NCBI GenBank assembly: GCA_009760855.2
Contig: WPIO01000038.1
Span: 695,001-732,500 of the forward strand
Direction: 5' to 3'
DNA length: 37,500 bases
DNA from: Cristatella mucedo
Lineage: Eukaryota; Bryozoa; Phylactolaemata; Cristatellidae
The first letter of the stretch is position 1. Every line of letters begins with the position of its first letter. Below the pieces are notes generated by a model. That model made no database searches. It worked only from the letters and a program-made list of their open reading frames with translations, and was not told where the DNA came from. Below, piece after piece: positions 12,511-23,111 of the stretch. Position numbers and translations under genes: made by a program.

Positions 12511-13364
12511 GGCCGGGTTATTTAAATGAAATGCTTCGAGTAAACGAGACAGCACTTCTGTCGAAAATGAGCAATCAGAACCGCAGCTTCGAGCAGTCGA
12601 TTGAGGAAAGGGTCACGTGGATCGCTCTGCCAAGAAAGCGCCGAGCCACTGGGCGCGGCCAGCCGGTTGACAGTCGGCCGCTTGCACGAGAACGCGAGCG
12701 CGTGAGCAATCGGGAGCTACCGCTTCACGACTAAACAAGAAGCCCTCATGCATGTAGTATATAAAAATACCACAGATTCGCTTGGCATATTTGAGAAATG
12801 GCAGCTTCAGCGTGCTTAAGATGCGGTAGTCTCAGCCGATAGGTGGCCGTACATCCGGCGAATCGCGATACGCGCCGATGCTGATGAGTCGTTCGCTCAA
12901 GTCGGCAGCGATAATCTACTGCTACTGCAATCTTCTCTCGTGGCTTGAGACCTCCTATTCGCATGGCAAAGAGTTCGAAACTTCAGCAGGCTGACAGTGC
13001 GAGCTGCCCTCGAGCACAATCAGCTGGCGTTCATTCAGGGGGCGCTTTTCGACTGCGCCGAGCGGCCGATCATTATCGAAGCGTCCGACGACGTTGCGCT
13101 GATTGTATCGATGCGGCCAATCCTCATCAGCGGAAGCGGCGGCGGCTGCTGCTGCTGAGCGCAGATTCATTTGCGGGGCGCGAACAGATGGCCGAAGCGA
13201 GCCGCGTTGGGCCGAGCGCTTTCTCTCACTCAAGACGCGACGCCAATTAGCGGATCCGCGAGCCGAGCGACCCGCTATCGATTCCTCGCCGCGATTGCGG
13301 CGTTAAACGGAGCAGCCAGCTCCGAGAGCGGCGGAAAGCGATTAACTACGAGCTCCAAATCGTC
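12511..13364. other. Unassigned sequence between LINE-B tails
   Basis: GC-rich from about 12990. I see no gene or repeat. Confidence 0.45.
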
Positions 13365-13545
13365 GTAATAATAGCACACTTGATATAGCCCCCTCAAAGA
13401 ACTCAGTCTCTTTCTAGCTGCTTTACATTGGCTGCAAAGGAAACACGATCGGATGGTTAGTGGTAGCATGCTCGATAAACAACAAGAATAACACGGTGAG
13501 GGGTGACACGCACAGGGTCAGCATGCAACTCGCGCGATTACGGCA
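13365..13545 (-). mobile_element. LINE-B 3' end
   Basis: The minus strand carries the hairpin tail (Ser-Ser-Leu-Arg when translated) and the CTTTGCAGC block, and upstream of these the CTGACCCTGTGCGTGTCACC block also present at 12240 and 16790. The terminal ATT units are short. Confidence 0.8.
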
Positions 13546-13796
13546 CTCTGAGGCAATCGCCGTCGCGCGGACGTCCTTCACTCGTTGCGTCCTGGGAAAA
13601 AGATCAGGCCGTGCGAGGCACGAAAGCGGACAGTCCACTCAATGCCGACAGCAATGACGAACGTGAGGACAACCGGGGCGAAACACGTAAGTTACGGCCC
13701 CTGCGCTGAATGCTTCTCGCGCGTCGCAGCCTCGTTATCGCACTTCTACCATTTCTGCCTCTAGGTCGCTGCCGCAGGAGGAAACTGAAAATAGCA

Positions 13797-13927
13797 CTAG
13801 TAATAATAAATTTTTGCAGCACCCTCAGAGAACGAAGTCTCCTTGTAGGCACTCACAAGATGATGTAAAGGAAGCCTGGTCGTGTGGTTGGTAGTAACGT
13901 GCACGTTGCTAACATGCAGAATATGGT
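13797..13927 (-). mobile_element. LINE-B 3' end, diverged
   Basis: Contains ACCCTCAGAGAACGAAGTCT and CCTTGTAGGCACT, a diverged complement of the LINE-B hairpin, next to AATAATAAA. The GCAACGTGCACGTTACTACC block corresponds to the gene-side part of the tail. Confidence 0.65.
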
Positions 13928-13964
13928 GATTCTGATTGCCCATGAGTCTCGGCCTAGGGACAAG

Positions 13965-14180
13965 GGAATTAATGTAGTGTATCTCCACCTGTAACTCCAC
14001 AAAGCCCTACAGACTATGTGGGTGTTACGCATGAGAGTTTTGTTTAGCAGTCGCAGCCTAAGCGGCTTTCGGTACGCATTCGGTGGCCAACAGACTTCGT
14101 CTCACGAAAAAAAGAGAAAGTGGGAAGCATAGTAGGGTCAGGACAGCAGTTGAGGGAGTGATTAGATGGATTGTCCAGCG
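13965..14180 (-). mobile_element. LINE-A 3' end
   Basis: The reverse complement matches 28440-28630: a segment with CTTCCCACTTTCTCTTT, then GAGACGAAGTCTGTTGG, GCGTACCGAAAG, CTTTGTGGAGTTAC and GGAGATACACTACATTAA. Only the last 200 bases of the element are present, so this is an extreme 5' truncation. Confidence 0.85.
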
Positions 14181-14679
14181 AAAGATAAGGCAGAGCACGG
14201 CGCTGCCTGTGACTTGACGTCACCACTAGGGGGCGCTGTTGAGCTCTAGTCGAGGGCGTTAGTCAAGGACGCTCGGCGGATGTAGCGCACTTAGATCCGT
14301 CTGCACTGCTTGCTCGCCCTGCATGAGACACGGTCATGCATCAGCAGGGTGCTGCAGAGGGAGAAACGCCGACTGCGGCCGCTGGAACGAACGCCGTAGA
14401 GCCGACCGCTAGCCAAGGTTTTTTAGCTGAACCTTTAATATCCGGGTAGCGAGACTTCTCAGCCATGGCCAGCAAATTGCTTACCATCTAATAAATCTGT
14501 TTTGAGTCTGATTGGCAGGACTTCAGTCTTTGACTGAAGAAAAGATGCCCTGGCTTTTTAAAGCTTTTGAGCGTAGACACGAACGAAGTCTCTGAGGTTG
14601 TCTAAACATTCATCAAACTCGGACTTTTTAAACCGGCGTTCTAACGTGCGCTTAACACTGCGCACCTTTTGATGTTTAT
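14181..14679. other. Unassigned intergenic sequence
   Basis: Mixed composition with no supported gene or repeat. Confidence 0.45.
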
Positions 14680-14812
14680 CGTGCTCGCTTATCGTGACCC
14701 AGGTCGTTGGTTTGAGTGTTGCGTCGGGCGATTCTTTTTGCCTACTGCAATCGAGGCGATATCCTTTTAAAGCACTTCTGCTGCTATGTAAACGAGACTG
14801 GCGAAGGCTCTT
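14680..14812 (+). mobile_element. SINE-1, heavily diverged
   Basis: GTGACCCAGGTCGTTGGTTT (B-box region, TTTGAGTGTT in place of GTTCGAATCC) is followed by GTCGGGCGATTCTTTTTGCC and TTCTGCTGCTATGTAAACGA, matching the block order of SINE-1. Another B-box-like GGTTCCGGGCTCAATTCC near 14847 may be a further fragment. Confidence 0.55.
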
Positions 14813-14877
14813 TCTTTAAATGACTGCTCCCTTCGACACTGAAGGTTCCGGGCTCAATTCCGATGAAAGGAAAAAAT

Positions 14878-15046
14878 AATAGCTGATTTAACAGACTCTT
14901 TTACATAGCGGCAGAAGAGCCCGTACGGCTATCACCACCGCTTGCAGCGGCAATAGAGGATCGCCCGCCCACAGCAGGATGCGAACCAACGACCTCGGGA
15001 AATCGTGACCGAGGTCTTGAAAAGCAACCGCCTTACTTAGTGTGCC
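14878..15046 (-). mobile_element. SINE-1 (tRNA-derived)
   Basis: On the minus strand an A-box-like GGCACACTAAGTAAGGCGG (one base off from this text at its start) near 15040, then TTTTCAAGACCTCGGTCACG, a B-box-like GTTGGTTCGCATCCTG, GGGCGATCC, and an end in TCTGTTAAATCAGCTATT. Good overall match to the copies at 6420 and 35212. Confidence 0.75.
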
Positions 15047-15731
15047 GAAGCACGTGACACGTCGTGCCCCGGCTGAAGGGATGCGATCGGCCACGCTACT
15101 TCCTCCGGCGCGAGTCCGGCGCAGCCAGAGGCTCGCTGTCTGGCCGACGCTAGCTCGCGCGACGGTCAGACAGCGAGCGGAAAAAGAGGAGTCGCTCGCG
15201 CGTTCAATCGCAGCCGCCGCAGCCGATGCCACCACAGTCGAACAAGCAGGCCGGCCAGCTAGCCAGCCGGCCAGCCAGCGGCGCCTGTGATGACTCGAAT
15301 TCTGCGTGAACGCGTTTCGCGCCCTGCCGCTGTGAGAACATCTTTCTGAGCACTGGCTGCTGTGGTGTAACAGAACCAGATCGCCCGGAATAGATTGACA
15401 GCGTCCACCGTCTGCCACTTCGTGAGGAGTGGACGGCCAAGCCAGCGCCGTCCCATCTGCATGCGAGCGGTCGCCGAGAATGCCGGAAGACCGTAAGCAC
15501 TACTGCACGCGGTAGTTAGTGGCGTCGTTAGCCGAACCGCGCCCAGGAGAGCGCGCGAGTATGACGAATGGGTCCATCCTTAAGATGGCCGCATTCCCTC
15601 TAGACTCCAGTCCCTCAATAACGCATCAACGCAGGATTCCTGTCAATCAATGCCGCGCCCCACATTAATGCCTATATTCAATGCGGTCCCGAGTGACCTC
15701 ATCTTCCGCTAGCTGAAGGGTCTCCTGCAGC
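15047..15731. other. GC-rich sequence without a supported gene
   Basis: CpG-rich, with a tetranucleotide-like GCCGGCCAG/GCCAG cluster near 15250-15285. The 176-codon minus frame (14888-15418) runs into the SINE and has no domain. Confidence 0.45.
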
Positions 15732-15838
15732 TTAATAATAATAATAATAATTCACTTGATAAAGCGCCCTCAGAGAACTTAATCTCTCTCTAGGCGCTTT
15801 ACATTTGCTGTAAAGTGAAATGCAATTGAATGGTAAGT
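15732..15838 (-). mobile_element. LINE-B 3' tail (solo)
   Basis: TAATAATAATAATAATTCAC, GATAAAGCGCCCTCAGAGAA, CTAGGCGCTTTACATTTGCT: one of the best-preserved hairpin tails. The preserved stem is AAAGCGCC/GGCGCTTT. Confidence 0.9.
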
Positions 15839-15879
15839 AAACTTCTTTCGCGTATTCTAGGAAACCATTGTACTTAGCT

Positions 15880-16035
15880 TATTTTAAAGCCTCATTTATA
15901 TAGCGACAGAAGAGCCTTTAAGGCTATCAACATCGCTTGCAGGAGGTGATTAAGAATTGCCCGCTGCAGGACTCGAACCCACGACCTGGGTCGTGAAGAG
16001 CTAGCACCTTATCTCCTGGGCCAAGACCCTGGAGG
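15880..16035 (-). mobile_element. SINE-1 (tRNA-derived)
   Basis: On the minus strand: GGCCCAGGAGATAAGGTGC (A-box region), GTGGGTTCGAGTCCTGCAG (B box), GGGCAATTC, AGGCTCTTCTGTCGCTAT. It immediately precedes a LINE-B copy on the opposite strand. Confidence 0.75.
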
Positions 16036-16049
16036 TTTAGAGTGCTATT

Positions 16050-16955
16050 GTTCATAAGACAAACCTTACTTGGTCAATTTTCGTCGTCGGCTTAGTCGGC
16101 TTTTCCAGGATATCTCCTGTTGAATCTGAACAAAATCAAAGTGTCCTGTTCTAAAGTGACCTTTCATTAGAAGACCACATCAGCCCCACCGTCAAGTCTG
16201 CCTACTTTCAGCTACATAGCATTTTTTACGTTAGGACTTTCTTTGTCAGGGATAATACATCTAAATTGATCCTTACATTTGTAACATCCCGTCTCGATAT
16301 CTGTAACTCACTGCTAAATGGTCTACCGGCAGTGCAATCAGGCGCTTACAGCTGGTGCAAAACTGTGCAGCTAGTTGCAACATCACACCACTTGTCGCCG
16401 ACTTGCACTGGTTCGCAGTCAAGCAACGGATTGACTTCAAGGTTTTTTTCACTCACTTTTAGGTCACTTCACTCGTTGGCTCCAGCCTACCTATCAGATC
16501 TAGTCCTCCACCAGGCCAAGCATCGCACCACCCGCTTTTCGGAAACTAACTGTTTACCTATACCTCATACAAATCTCAAATCATTTGGAGACCGTGCATT
16601 TAGTTCGTATGCTCCCAAGGCCCGAAACTCACTCCCGACTTGCGTCACGACATCCTCTGACTTTACCACATTTAAAAGGAAATTTAAAACGCACCTATTT
16701 ATGACACCATTTAGTAGGTCCGTGTTATTCGTCCTGTATGTCATTATGCACGCTGACGCTGTGCATGCTGCCACTAACCACATTTACATGCTGACCCTAT
16801 GCATATCACCCCTAACCATTTTATTTATGTAGTTTATCAAGCATGATTCCACTCACCATTCGAATGTGTTTCCTTTGCAGCAAATGTACACCACCAATGA
16901 AGAGATCGAGTTCTCTGAGGGAGCTTTATCACGCATATTATTATAGTTATCATTT
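16050..16955 (+). mobile_element. LINE-B, 5'-truncated copy with C-terminal ORF and tail
   Basis: Starts inside the RT thumb region: remnants of LEDHISPTVKSAYFQL near 16175 correspond to NDHTRSTVKSAHFQL near 25495 in the larger copy. A 188-codon frame (16266-16832) encodes TSRLDICNSLLNGLPAVQ, LAPAYLSDLV, GDRAFSSYAPKARNSLP and FKRKFKTHLF, the usual order at the C-terminus of L2-type LINE proteins. It is followed by TTTCCTTTGCAG, the GAGATCGAGTTCTCTGAGGG hairpin and a short ATT tail. The start codon is not genuine because the frame opens within the truncated protein. Frameshifts near 16340 break the frame further. Confidence 0.85.
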
Positions 16956-17596
16956 CCATGACATGGATTCGCATACGTCCTAAGTTTGTAGTGTTTACTT
17001 ACGAACGTCGAAACCGTAAAAGCACATAAGGCAGCCTAGAAACAAACCTCAGTAAACTCACACCTCCAGCTTCTACGTAGACGTCAATAGAAACGTCACC
17101 GTGACAAGACGTTTGCGTAATGTTTCCCGGGCGACATTGTTTACATGGTGCTGCCGAGAAGTTACGAGCGAGAGCCGCAAACTTGTCATTGCCGACGGAC
17201 ATTTACAAAAGGCTTCAAAGCAGCAACGAAATGGAGACACGGTAGCTTTTCGCCAAGCTTAAGATGAAAGGAAACAAATTGACGCGCGAAGCAGCTCGCC
17301 ACGTCCTCGGAGAGTGCGCACGAGCGTCACGCCGCGCGAAGAAGCAGCTCAGTTCAAAGAGCGCCGGACAATAAGTGGCCACGGTTTGCATCGAGCGCGC
17401 AAACGCTTTCTAAGAAATCACCACGCGAGGTGGTTTCAATAATTTAGCGCTTCTTTTTAATCTTGCACGCGGCGCGTTGTCGGCGGCGGCGGCGCACCGC
17501 CGGAGGGGCTGCAGCGAGCGAGAGGAGCAGGGCAGCGCTGCCCTGCTCTGCTTGCCACCGGCGTCGTTCCGTCGTTCTTCGAGCGCCACAATCGCG
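16956..17596. other. Unassigned sequence
   Basis: AT-moderate, then GC-rich from about 17280. No supported gene. Confidence 0.45.
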
Positions 17597-17668
17597 ATTA
17601 ATGATAATAATAATAATACATTTTACTTGGCGCACTCAGAGAACTCGATCTCTTTCTAGGATCGAGCG
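17597..17668 (-). mobile_element. LINE-B 3' tail (solo, partial)
   Basis: AATAATAATAATACATTTTA, then CACTCAGAGAACTCGATCTC and TTTCTAGG. The second arm of the hairpin is lost, so it is truncated within the tail. Confidence 0.7.
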
Positions 17669-18279
17669 CGGTCTCCAGTCGTACAAAGCGCTGCTCCAGC
17701 TCGCTGGCATCATGGTCCCGTCGTCGCTCTGAGGCAGGACGTCGTACCGTCATCGTCGGCTATGAAGCGATACAGAGCTCGATCGTCCAACAGCCGACGG
17801 CGAGCGCTTCCGTCTGAGGGTGCTCGTTCGCCAGCTCGTACGGTCAGGTTGACATTACGGGATAGGGACGTGTTCGCTGTCACCTGGCACATCCGTATCC
17901 GCTGCCGAAGCGGGAAGTGGCAGATCGTAACTTGTTTCAAAATCGGAGATAATTGCTACACAAGCATGCGATTGCTAAGGCGAGCTGCGCCTTCAAATAT
18001 GGCGGCTATGTAGTCAAATCGGTTGATCGTATGTACGTGTCCAGAAAACCTGTATCCTCATTACTACTCAATATCGTTCGCTCCCAACAAAGCAAGCGAC
18101 ATTGCCGCTTAGGGAGCGAGGTGTCTGCAGCTTAAATCGATAGTAGTGTTAATGCCACAGGCGTAATAGTCTGCAGCTAAAATCAATAGTAATGTGAGCG
18201 CCACTGGCTTACCCTTCTGGCTACATCTACGGAAAAAGAGAGAAAAAGAGTTTATTCCTCGTCCCCGTGCAAAATACTT
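17669..18279. other. Unassigned sequence
   Basis: No supported gene. Two short related segments, GTCTGCAGCTTAAATCGATA (18122) and GTCTGCAGCTAAAATCAATA (18170), each followed by GTA(G/A)TGT, form a diverged tandem duplication of about 49 bp. Confidence 0.45.
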
Positions 18280-18330
18280 AATTTGTATAGCGATCTAAGA
18301 TAACTCAGTCTCTCTCACATAATAATGTAT
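18280..18330 (-). mobile_element. LINE-B or SINE-2 tail remnant
   Basis: TTTGTATAGCGATCTAAGAT and AACTCAGTCTCTCT match the outer part of the hairpin tail with substitutions. It is too short to say which family it came from. Confidence 0.45.
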
Positions 18331-18361
18331 GAGGCTTTTAAATAAGATAATCTTGCCTGTA

Positions 18362-18365
<4 letters not shown>

Positions 18366-18420
<55 letters not shown>
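18366..18420. repeat. (TA)n-(TG)n microsatellite
   Basis: About 17 TA units followed by about 10 TG units. Confidence 0.96.
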
Positions 18421-18602
18421 ACCGCTATTTAATTCATTTCTAAGCTAGTTCGGCTGAGGTTTGCTTCAGAATGCCGTAGAACCTTGTAAATAGCGAGCAT
18501 AGAGAGAAAGATAAAGAGAGGGAGTGAGGCATGAGACTAGTCTGTGACACAGAGCCGAAACCGTTCATGCTGCAAGGGAGTGGCACATCTGCTTTCGGTT
18601 TA

Positions 18603-18649
18603 CGTCGATCGGCTGCTCGCTGACGAAAGCAGCGAGCAGCCGATCGACG
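18603..18649. other. Perfect 20-bp hairpin
   Basis: The arm at 18603-18622 (CGTCGATCGGCTGCTCGCTG) is the exact reverse complement of 18630-18649, with a 7-base loop ACGAAAG. It lies in a GC-rich block with no gene or recognised transposon. Confidence 0.95.
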
Positions 18650-18689
18650 AGACTCGCTTCTCGCGCGTGCGCGCGCCGTCGCAAGCCTT

Positions 18690-18727
18690 GGCGTCCTGGG
18701 CGGCGCGTACGGTCCGACCAGGACGCC
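18690..18727. other. 10-bp hairpin
   Basis: GGCGTCCTGG (18690-18699) is the exact complement of CCAGGACGCC (18718-18727), with an 18-base loop, 41 bp after the larger hairpin. Confidence 0.85.
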
Positions 18728-20359
18728 GTAAAATGCTTTCGTGAAAAGGCCGCAATCACGTTCCACGCGCCGCTGAGAGCGTCGAACGCAAGCAGCGCTC
18801 GCGCTCGATGCGGCTCGCCGCCGCCGCCGCATCGTGAAGCCGCAATTAGTGGAGCAGACAGAGACTCGCCGAGCAAATGGGAAGCCGCTCGCTCGCTCGC
18901 TCGCTCGCGGCTGCTGCAGCCGCCGTGAGCGAATTCGAGGCTCGGCCTTGGACAGCGTCCGCTCGCTCGCATGCAGCGTGGCATCGTTGGAATGAGGAAG
19001 TGCATTCGCGAACCTAGTCGACTCGTAGTAGACTTGCACTGTCGCCTCTCTATAGTTTCAAGTGTCTCTACGAAGACTCTCTAGCTCAATGGTGACAAAC
19101 GCTCAATTGATTCTAGTCTCGGGGCTAGTTTCAAATCAAGTCCACCTCACCCCTTGCCTAAAAGATAAACGAATTGGAAACCATCAAAGGTACGCGGGTT
19201 ACTTATAAAGTCTTCATCTTGCCTTAACATCAAATCTGGATCGAGCCCCTGGTAATTCCATAGAGCATCTGAGGGCCCGCAAACCTGCAACATTCGGGTC
19301 TGACATACGGATCTGACATCCGCATCGAAAGGACGCGCCATTTATTCCGCGAGAAGCGCGTAGCTGCACTCGGCTCTAAGGCACCACGTCGCACACTTTT
19401 TCTACACGCTCATGACCCCAAGGTCAGTTAGTTTTCGGTCGCCTAAGAGCCCGTCTGAGCAGCAAGAAAGTTCGACCGCCGCTAGCGGCAGCGCCACTCG
19501 GGCCATCTGGCATGGTCTGCATTTCGGTCGGAGAGCCTGTCCCCCTCAGTGGGGGGGAGGCAGCGTGCAGACCCCGTGCACCCCGCCGACGACATGCGAG
19601 CGCTTTCCTCGCGAGCTTCGCCAACCGCCCGCGCGCTGAGGCCCAGCGCAGTGCGGGCGAAATGCGGCCCACCGGCAGGGCGCGAAGGCCATGTGACCGC
19701 GAGCCGATCGCTCGCCCTTGCGGGCGCTTACGCCGAGCGGGGTTTAGATTGCGACGCAAAAACGAGCGCGGGCATGATTGCGACGGCTCAGGCCAGAAGT
19801 AGAGGAGGAGGAGGAGGAGGAAGGTGAAATGCAGCCCACGGCATCATCTACTCTCTTGCCACGGCATCACTGAGGCATGACCGGCCGTCGGTCTCGATCG
19901 ACGCTCGATTGATTTCGCGCCAATCGGAGGCGTTTGCCATATGCGGGGCCGGCAGCTGGCGATCGTGGCTGCGACAGCACGCTGACTTCTGCAGCTGCGA
20001 ATTTCCCACTGGATGTGCCTCGCGCGCTCGGATCGCCGCAGGCGGAGAGCGCATCGCCGTGCAGAAGCAAATGGCGCTCGCCGGAGCCGGATGCCGGGCG
20101 CGCTTCTCTGAGGCGCTCTGGGACGCGAAAATCGTTCCTTCGCCTCTGCTCCAGTGCCGTCGCGCACCGTCGTGCAGCAGGAAGCGACAAACGATGCGAG
20201 CGCGGCTCGCGAGTCGCGCTCCTGTTGAGCGGCGGACTGCGAGCCTCGCGCAGACGCTGTTACAAAAATGAGGTGTGCGCAGCTTCCGCGTCCCGTCGTG
20301 CGCAGCTTCCTCGTCCCGTGCGCCGCAGCGAACGCGGCGCCGCTCATGTGGGTGCTGGC

Positions 20360-20780
20360 CTCTCAGCCGCAGCCAGCCCGATGAATGCTGGCGACGCCGG
20401 TACCTTGCCGCTCGGCTAGTTACTCGTCGGTGCTGCACCGATGCACGCACGTACGCCGGAAGTAGCAGGTGCACGGCGGCGACGAAGAGCGCCCCGTACC
20501 TGAGCGTATCGAGCCCGTAGCCGTAGCTTAGACTAGTCTATTTGCCAGCAGCGGACGGTTACAGGCGTTCAGCGGCGTGCGTGACGTACGCCGACGGCTC
20601 TGTCGCCTAGAGCTCAAATCAGCTCCAATAACCTGCGTCTCGACTCGTGACCGCCTGCCTGCCTATTTCAGGGTGCCGGCCTTATATACGGCCTCGGCAA
20701 TAGATCTTCGCGTAGTCGCATAATCGCGAATAATAGCTATCCGCCATAATCTGACTGGTTTATCAGGTGACGCCGTTTCA
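20360..20780 (+). repeat. Left terminal inverted repeat of the MULE
   Basis: Matches in inverted orientation to 23440-23860 over its whole length, imperfectly. Perfect blocks are 24 bp at 20606-20629 against 23590-23613, and 18 bp at 20716-20733 against 23485-23502, with further matches at ACGCACGTACGCCGGA (20445-20460) and GGCTAGTT (20414). Confidence 0.8.
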
Positions 20781-21072
20781 ACGCAGCACCGTCCCGCTAG
20801 GGCCGACGGGACGGCAATCCGTCGGCTGACGTCGGAGGTGGTGGCAAATGTGCTTCTGCTGGACAAATGCGTTTAAGCTATCGTTCGGTATATTTCGCGA
20901 GCTATATGTCACTGTCGCGCACAAATGAGCACTCCGCGAGGCAGTGGGTGGCGATGGACCAACGTCTGCGGGATACGAGTGAATATCCAACTACTCAGAC
21001 ATGAGACACTCAGCTGAATTGTTAATGATTATAAATGTCAATATTTAGTTTGGATTGTGCCCTAAGAGAACG

Positions 21073-21073
<1 letters not shown>

Positions 21074-21135
<62 letters not shown>
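21074..21135. repeat. (TA)n microsatellite
   Basis: About 31 TA units within the MULE. The preceding GCCCTAAGAGAACGATTATA (21058) looks like a minus-strand LINE-B tail remnant that may have seeded it. Confidence 0.9.
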
Positions 21136-21137
<2 letters not shown>

Positions 21138-21446
21138 CATACTATACTATACGACAACTGATCTTTGACAAGTGGCCCTAAGATCAGAAATAGGCAATAC
21201 AGATAAAACTGATGCAAGTCGGTTTTATTTGATCCAATTAGGTTGCATATTTATTATATGTGTTACCAGTTTGCTATGACTACCTGGAGTCTAAGGATGG
21301 GATATCAGCTAGTATAAATAAATTGAATTGATAATTTGTGAAGTTAATAACTGCTGAAAATAAAAACATTTATAAATCACGGAGTCAGCGATACAGACGG
21401 AATTTCCGAGCATGGAAATGCTACTACGATACATAGAAACTTGGAA

Positions 21447-22915
21447 TACTAGAAAGTAATCGTTAATGCAAGCACTTGGACTTGGCGATGCTGGAAATAC
21501 CGTCACCTTGGTTGCAAGGCTCGTCTAATAACGAATGGCACTACAGTCGTTGGAAATCGCGCTCCAGAACACTGCCACGAAGGAAACATAGCAATAGCCC
21601 TGGCAAGAAAGGCTGTTAGTAACATGAAGGCTTAGATGTCGGAAGTTTCTGCGACTCCGAGTGCAGTGCAAGGTTCTGTGGCTAGGAATTTATCCGATGA
21701 CATGCTAATGGCTTTACCGAAGAAGTCAACGTTGGATCGAGCGCTGCAGCAGCAGAGAAAGAAGGACTTGTCCGAGGCTGACGGAACTTCACCACCGATA
21801 CCCACAGATCTGTTATTTGACTTCAATCGCGTTTCCCTTTGCAGCAAATATAAGGCACCTAGAAAGAGATTGAGTTCTCTGAGGGCGCTTTATCAAGTAC
21901 ATTATTATTGTTATTATTATTACTCACGGATCTGTTGTTTGACATCTCATAGAAGTTCACTGATTTGTACTGTCTGACTCAGGACCAGGACATGATTGGC
22001 TGATTATCCTCGGAAGTAGCACCTTGCTTGACGGCTTGGCTCGCGCAGACGTGTACGCTGACTGTACGTTTCAAGTAGTTCCCTAACTTTTCTTTCAACT
22101 GTATACCATTCATTTTCAATTTGTCCCAGGACTTATTCCTATTGGACTATACTGCCTACTTCTAAACAAGACTCGCGAAACATACGATCGCCTTCTCGCC
22201 GAACTCAAGCGTCTCATACCTGCTGCAAACCCTCAACAAATTCTCATCGATCTCAAAGCAGCAGCTATTAATGCCTTCTCTGCCTTGTACTTGACAGCTG
22301 CAATTGCGGGCTGTTACTTCCATCTCACTCAGAGCGTTATGCGAAAGGTCAACGAGTTATGAATGAAAGAGGAGTATGAAACTGATCTGATAATGCTATC
22401 GGTAGTGCAGTTCGATGACTACCAGTACTGGCACATGTACCGGAGACTGACGTCATCGAAGCATTTGAGCTGCTGTCCGACTCAATGCCATCACATGAGC
22501 GAATAAATCAACTGATCTCATACTTGGAACATACCTACATCCGAGGCAGAAGTCTTTGAGGCCGATGTGATAACTACGGCAGTGCGTGCTGTTCCCTATG
22601 GAGATGTGGAATCAGTCTGGGGCGGCAGTAGACGGTGTAGCCCATACAACTAATGCAGTAGAGGGGTGGCACTACGGGCTCCAAGCATTGTTCCAGTGCC
22701 ATCATCCGACGATTTGAACATTTCTGAAAGGGCTTCTCATGGACCACAGGAAGCAGACTGCCTTGTTCTTGCAAGGAACCACTGGCGTTCTTGTTGTACA
22801 AGCAAAGAAATCCCGCGAGCTTGCAGAAAAAGATCGGCGGGCTTTTGAAGGTCACGGTTGTCGTACAGATGTTCTAAATTTTCTTCGTGCCATTGCATAT
22901 TTGTCGCATAGCTAG
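21447..22915 (+). pseudogene. FLYWCH zinc finger plus MULE transposase, decayed
   Basis: Order on the plus strand: a FLYWCH-type finger (TWTWRCWKYRHLGCKAR near 21477, then EHCHEGN near 21573, giving the Cys/Cys/His/His ligands); an in-frame TAG at 21633; a linker with LPKKSTLDRALQQQRKK; then, after a LINE-B tail insertion, the catalytic domain. Motifs there are DSGPGHDWLIILGS (21976) and YADCTFQVVP, whose Asp is the likely first catalytic residue. A TAA then interrupts the frame, followed by PIGLYCLLLNKT and QQILIDLKAA (likely second Asp), GCYFHLTQSV and, near 22435-22560, VIEAFELLSDSMPSHERIN in shifted frames. The C-terminal part has EMWNQSG, TTNAVEGWHYGL (likely catalytic Glu), a TGA at 22715 where Trp is expected, and a final TAG near 22913. 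Such proteins bind the element's TIRs and cut and paste it in the nucleus. At least three stops and several frameshifts make this copy inactive. Confidence 0.8.
21822..21924 (+). mobile_element. LINE-B 3' tail inserted in the MULE transposase
   Basis: About 103 bp: TTTCCCTTTGCAG, the hairpin (AAGGCACCTAGAAAGAG to GAGGGCGCTTTATC) and ATT units. It is bounded by near-identical 19-base direct repeats at 21803-21821 and 21925-21943 (17 of 19 match), which fit a target-site duplication. Transposase coding resumes beyond it. Confidence 0.85.
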
Positions 22916-23111
22916 TTGAGAAACTACAGTAACATTAGGGTGGATTTTATTTAGAACGTAATGAACATTTTTTGACACTTTTAAGAGAAAAAACTGCTTT
23001 ACTAATAATCCTGTTGCATAAATATAAAAAAAATTCAGATAGTCATGAATTCATTCTCAATTGCTTGTATCATTTGCGTAAATTAAAAATTGTGTATTAT
23101 TCTTACAAATT
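22916..23111. other. AT-rich spacer inside the MULE
   Basis: AT-rich sequence after the transposase stop. Nothing else recognised. Confidence 0.5.

Larger units (their letters stand above)
18421..20359. other. GC-rich block without a supported gene
   Basis: Open frames up to 208 codons exist on the minus strand (for example 19848-20474 and 18440-19039) but encode Arg/Ala/Ser-rich sequence with no domain, and one crosses a perfect hairpin. A 23-bp tandem duplication sits at 20275-20319 (unit GTGCGCAGCTTCC.CGTCCCGT). A short (GGA)n run lies at 19802-19822. Confidence 0.45.

Noticed and set aside
19085-19180. Possible tRNA-like segment (AGCTCAATGGT and a TTTCAAATC block)
   Set aside because: The B-box match is poor and there is no link to the SINE body sequences.
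18440-20474. Minus-strand frames of 199 and 208 codons
   Set aside because: No domain, strong Arg/Ala/Ser bias, and one crosses the perfect hairpin at 18603-18649.
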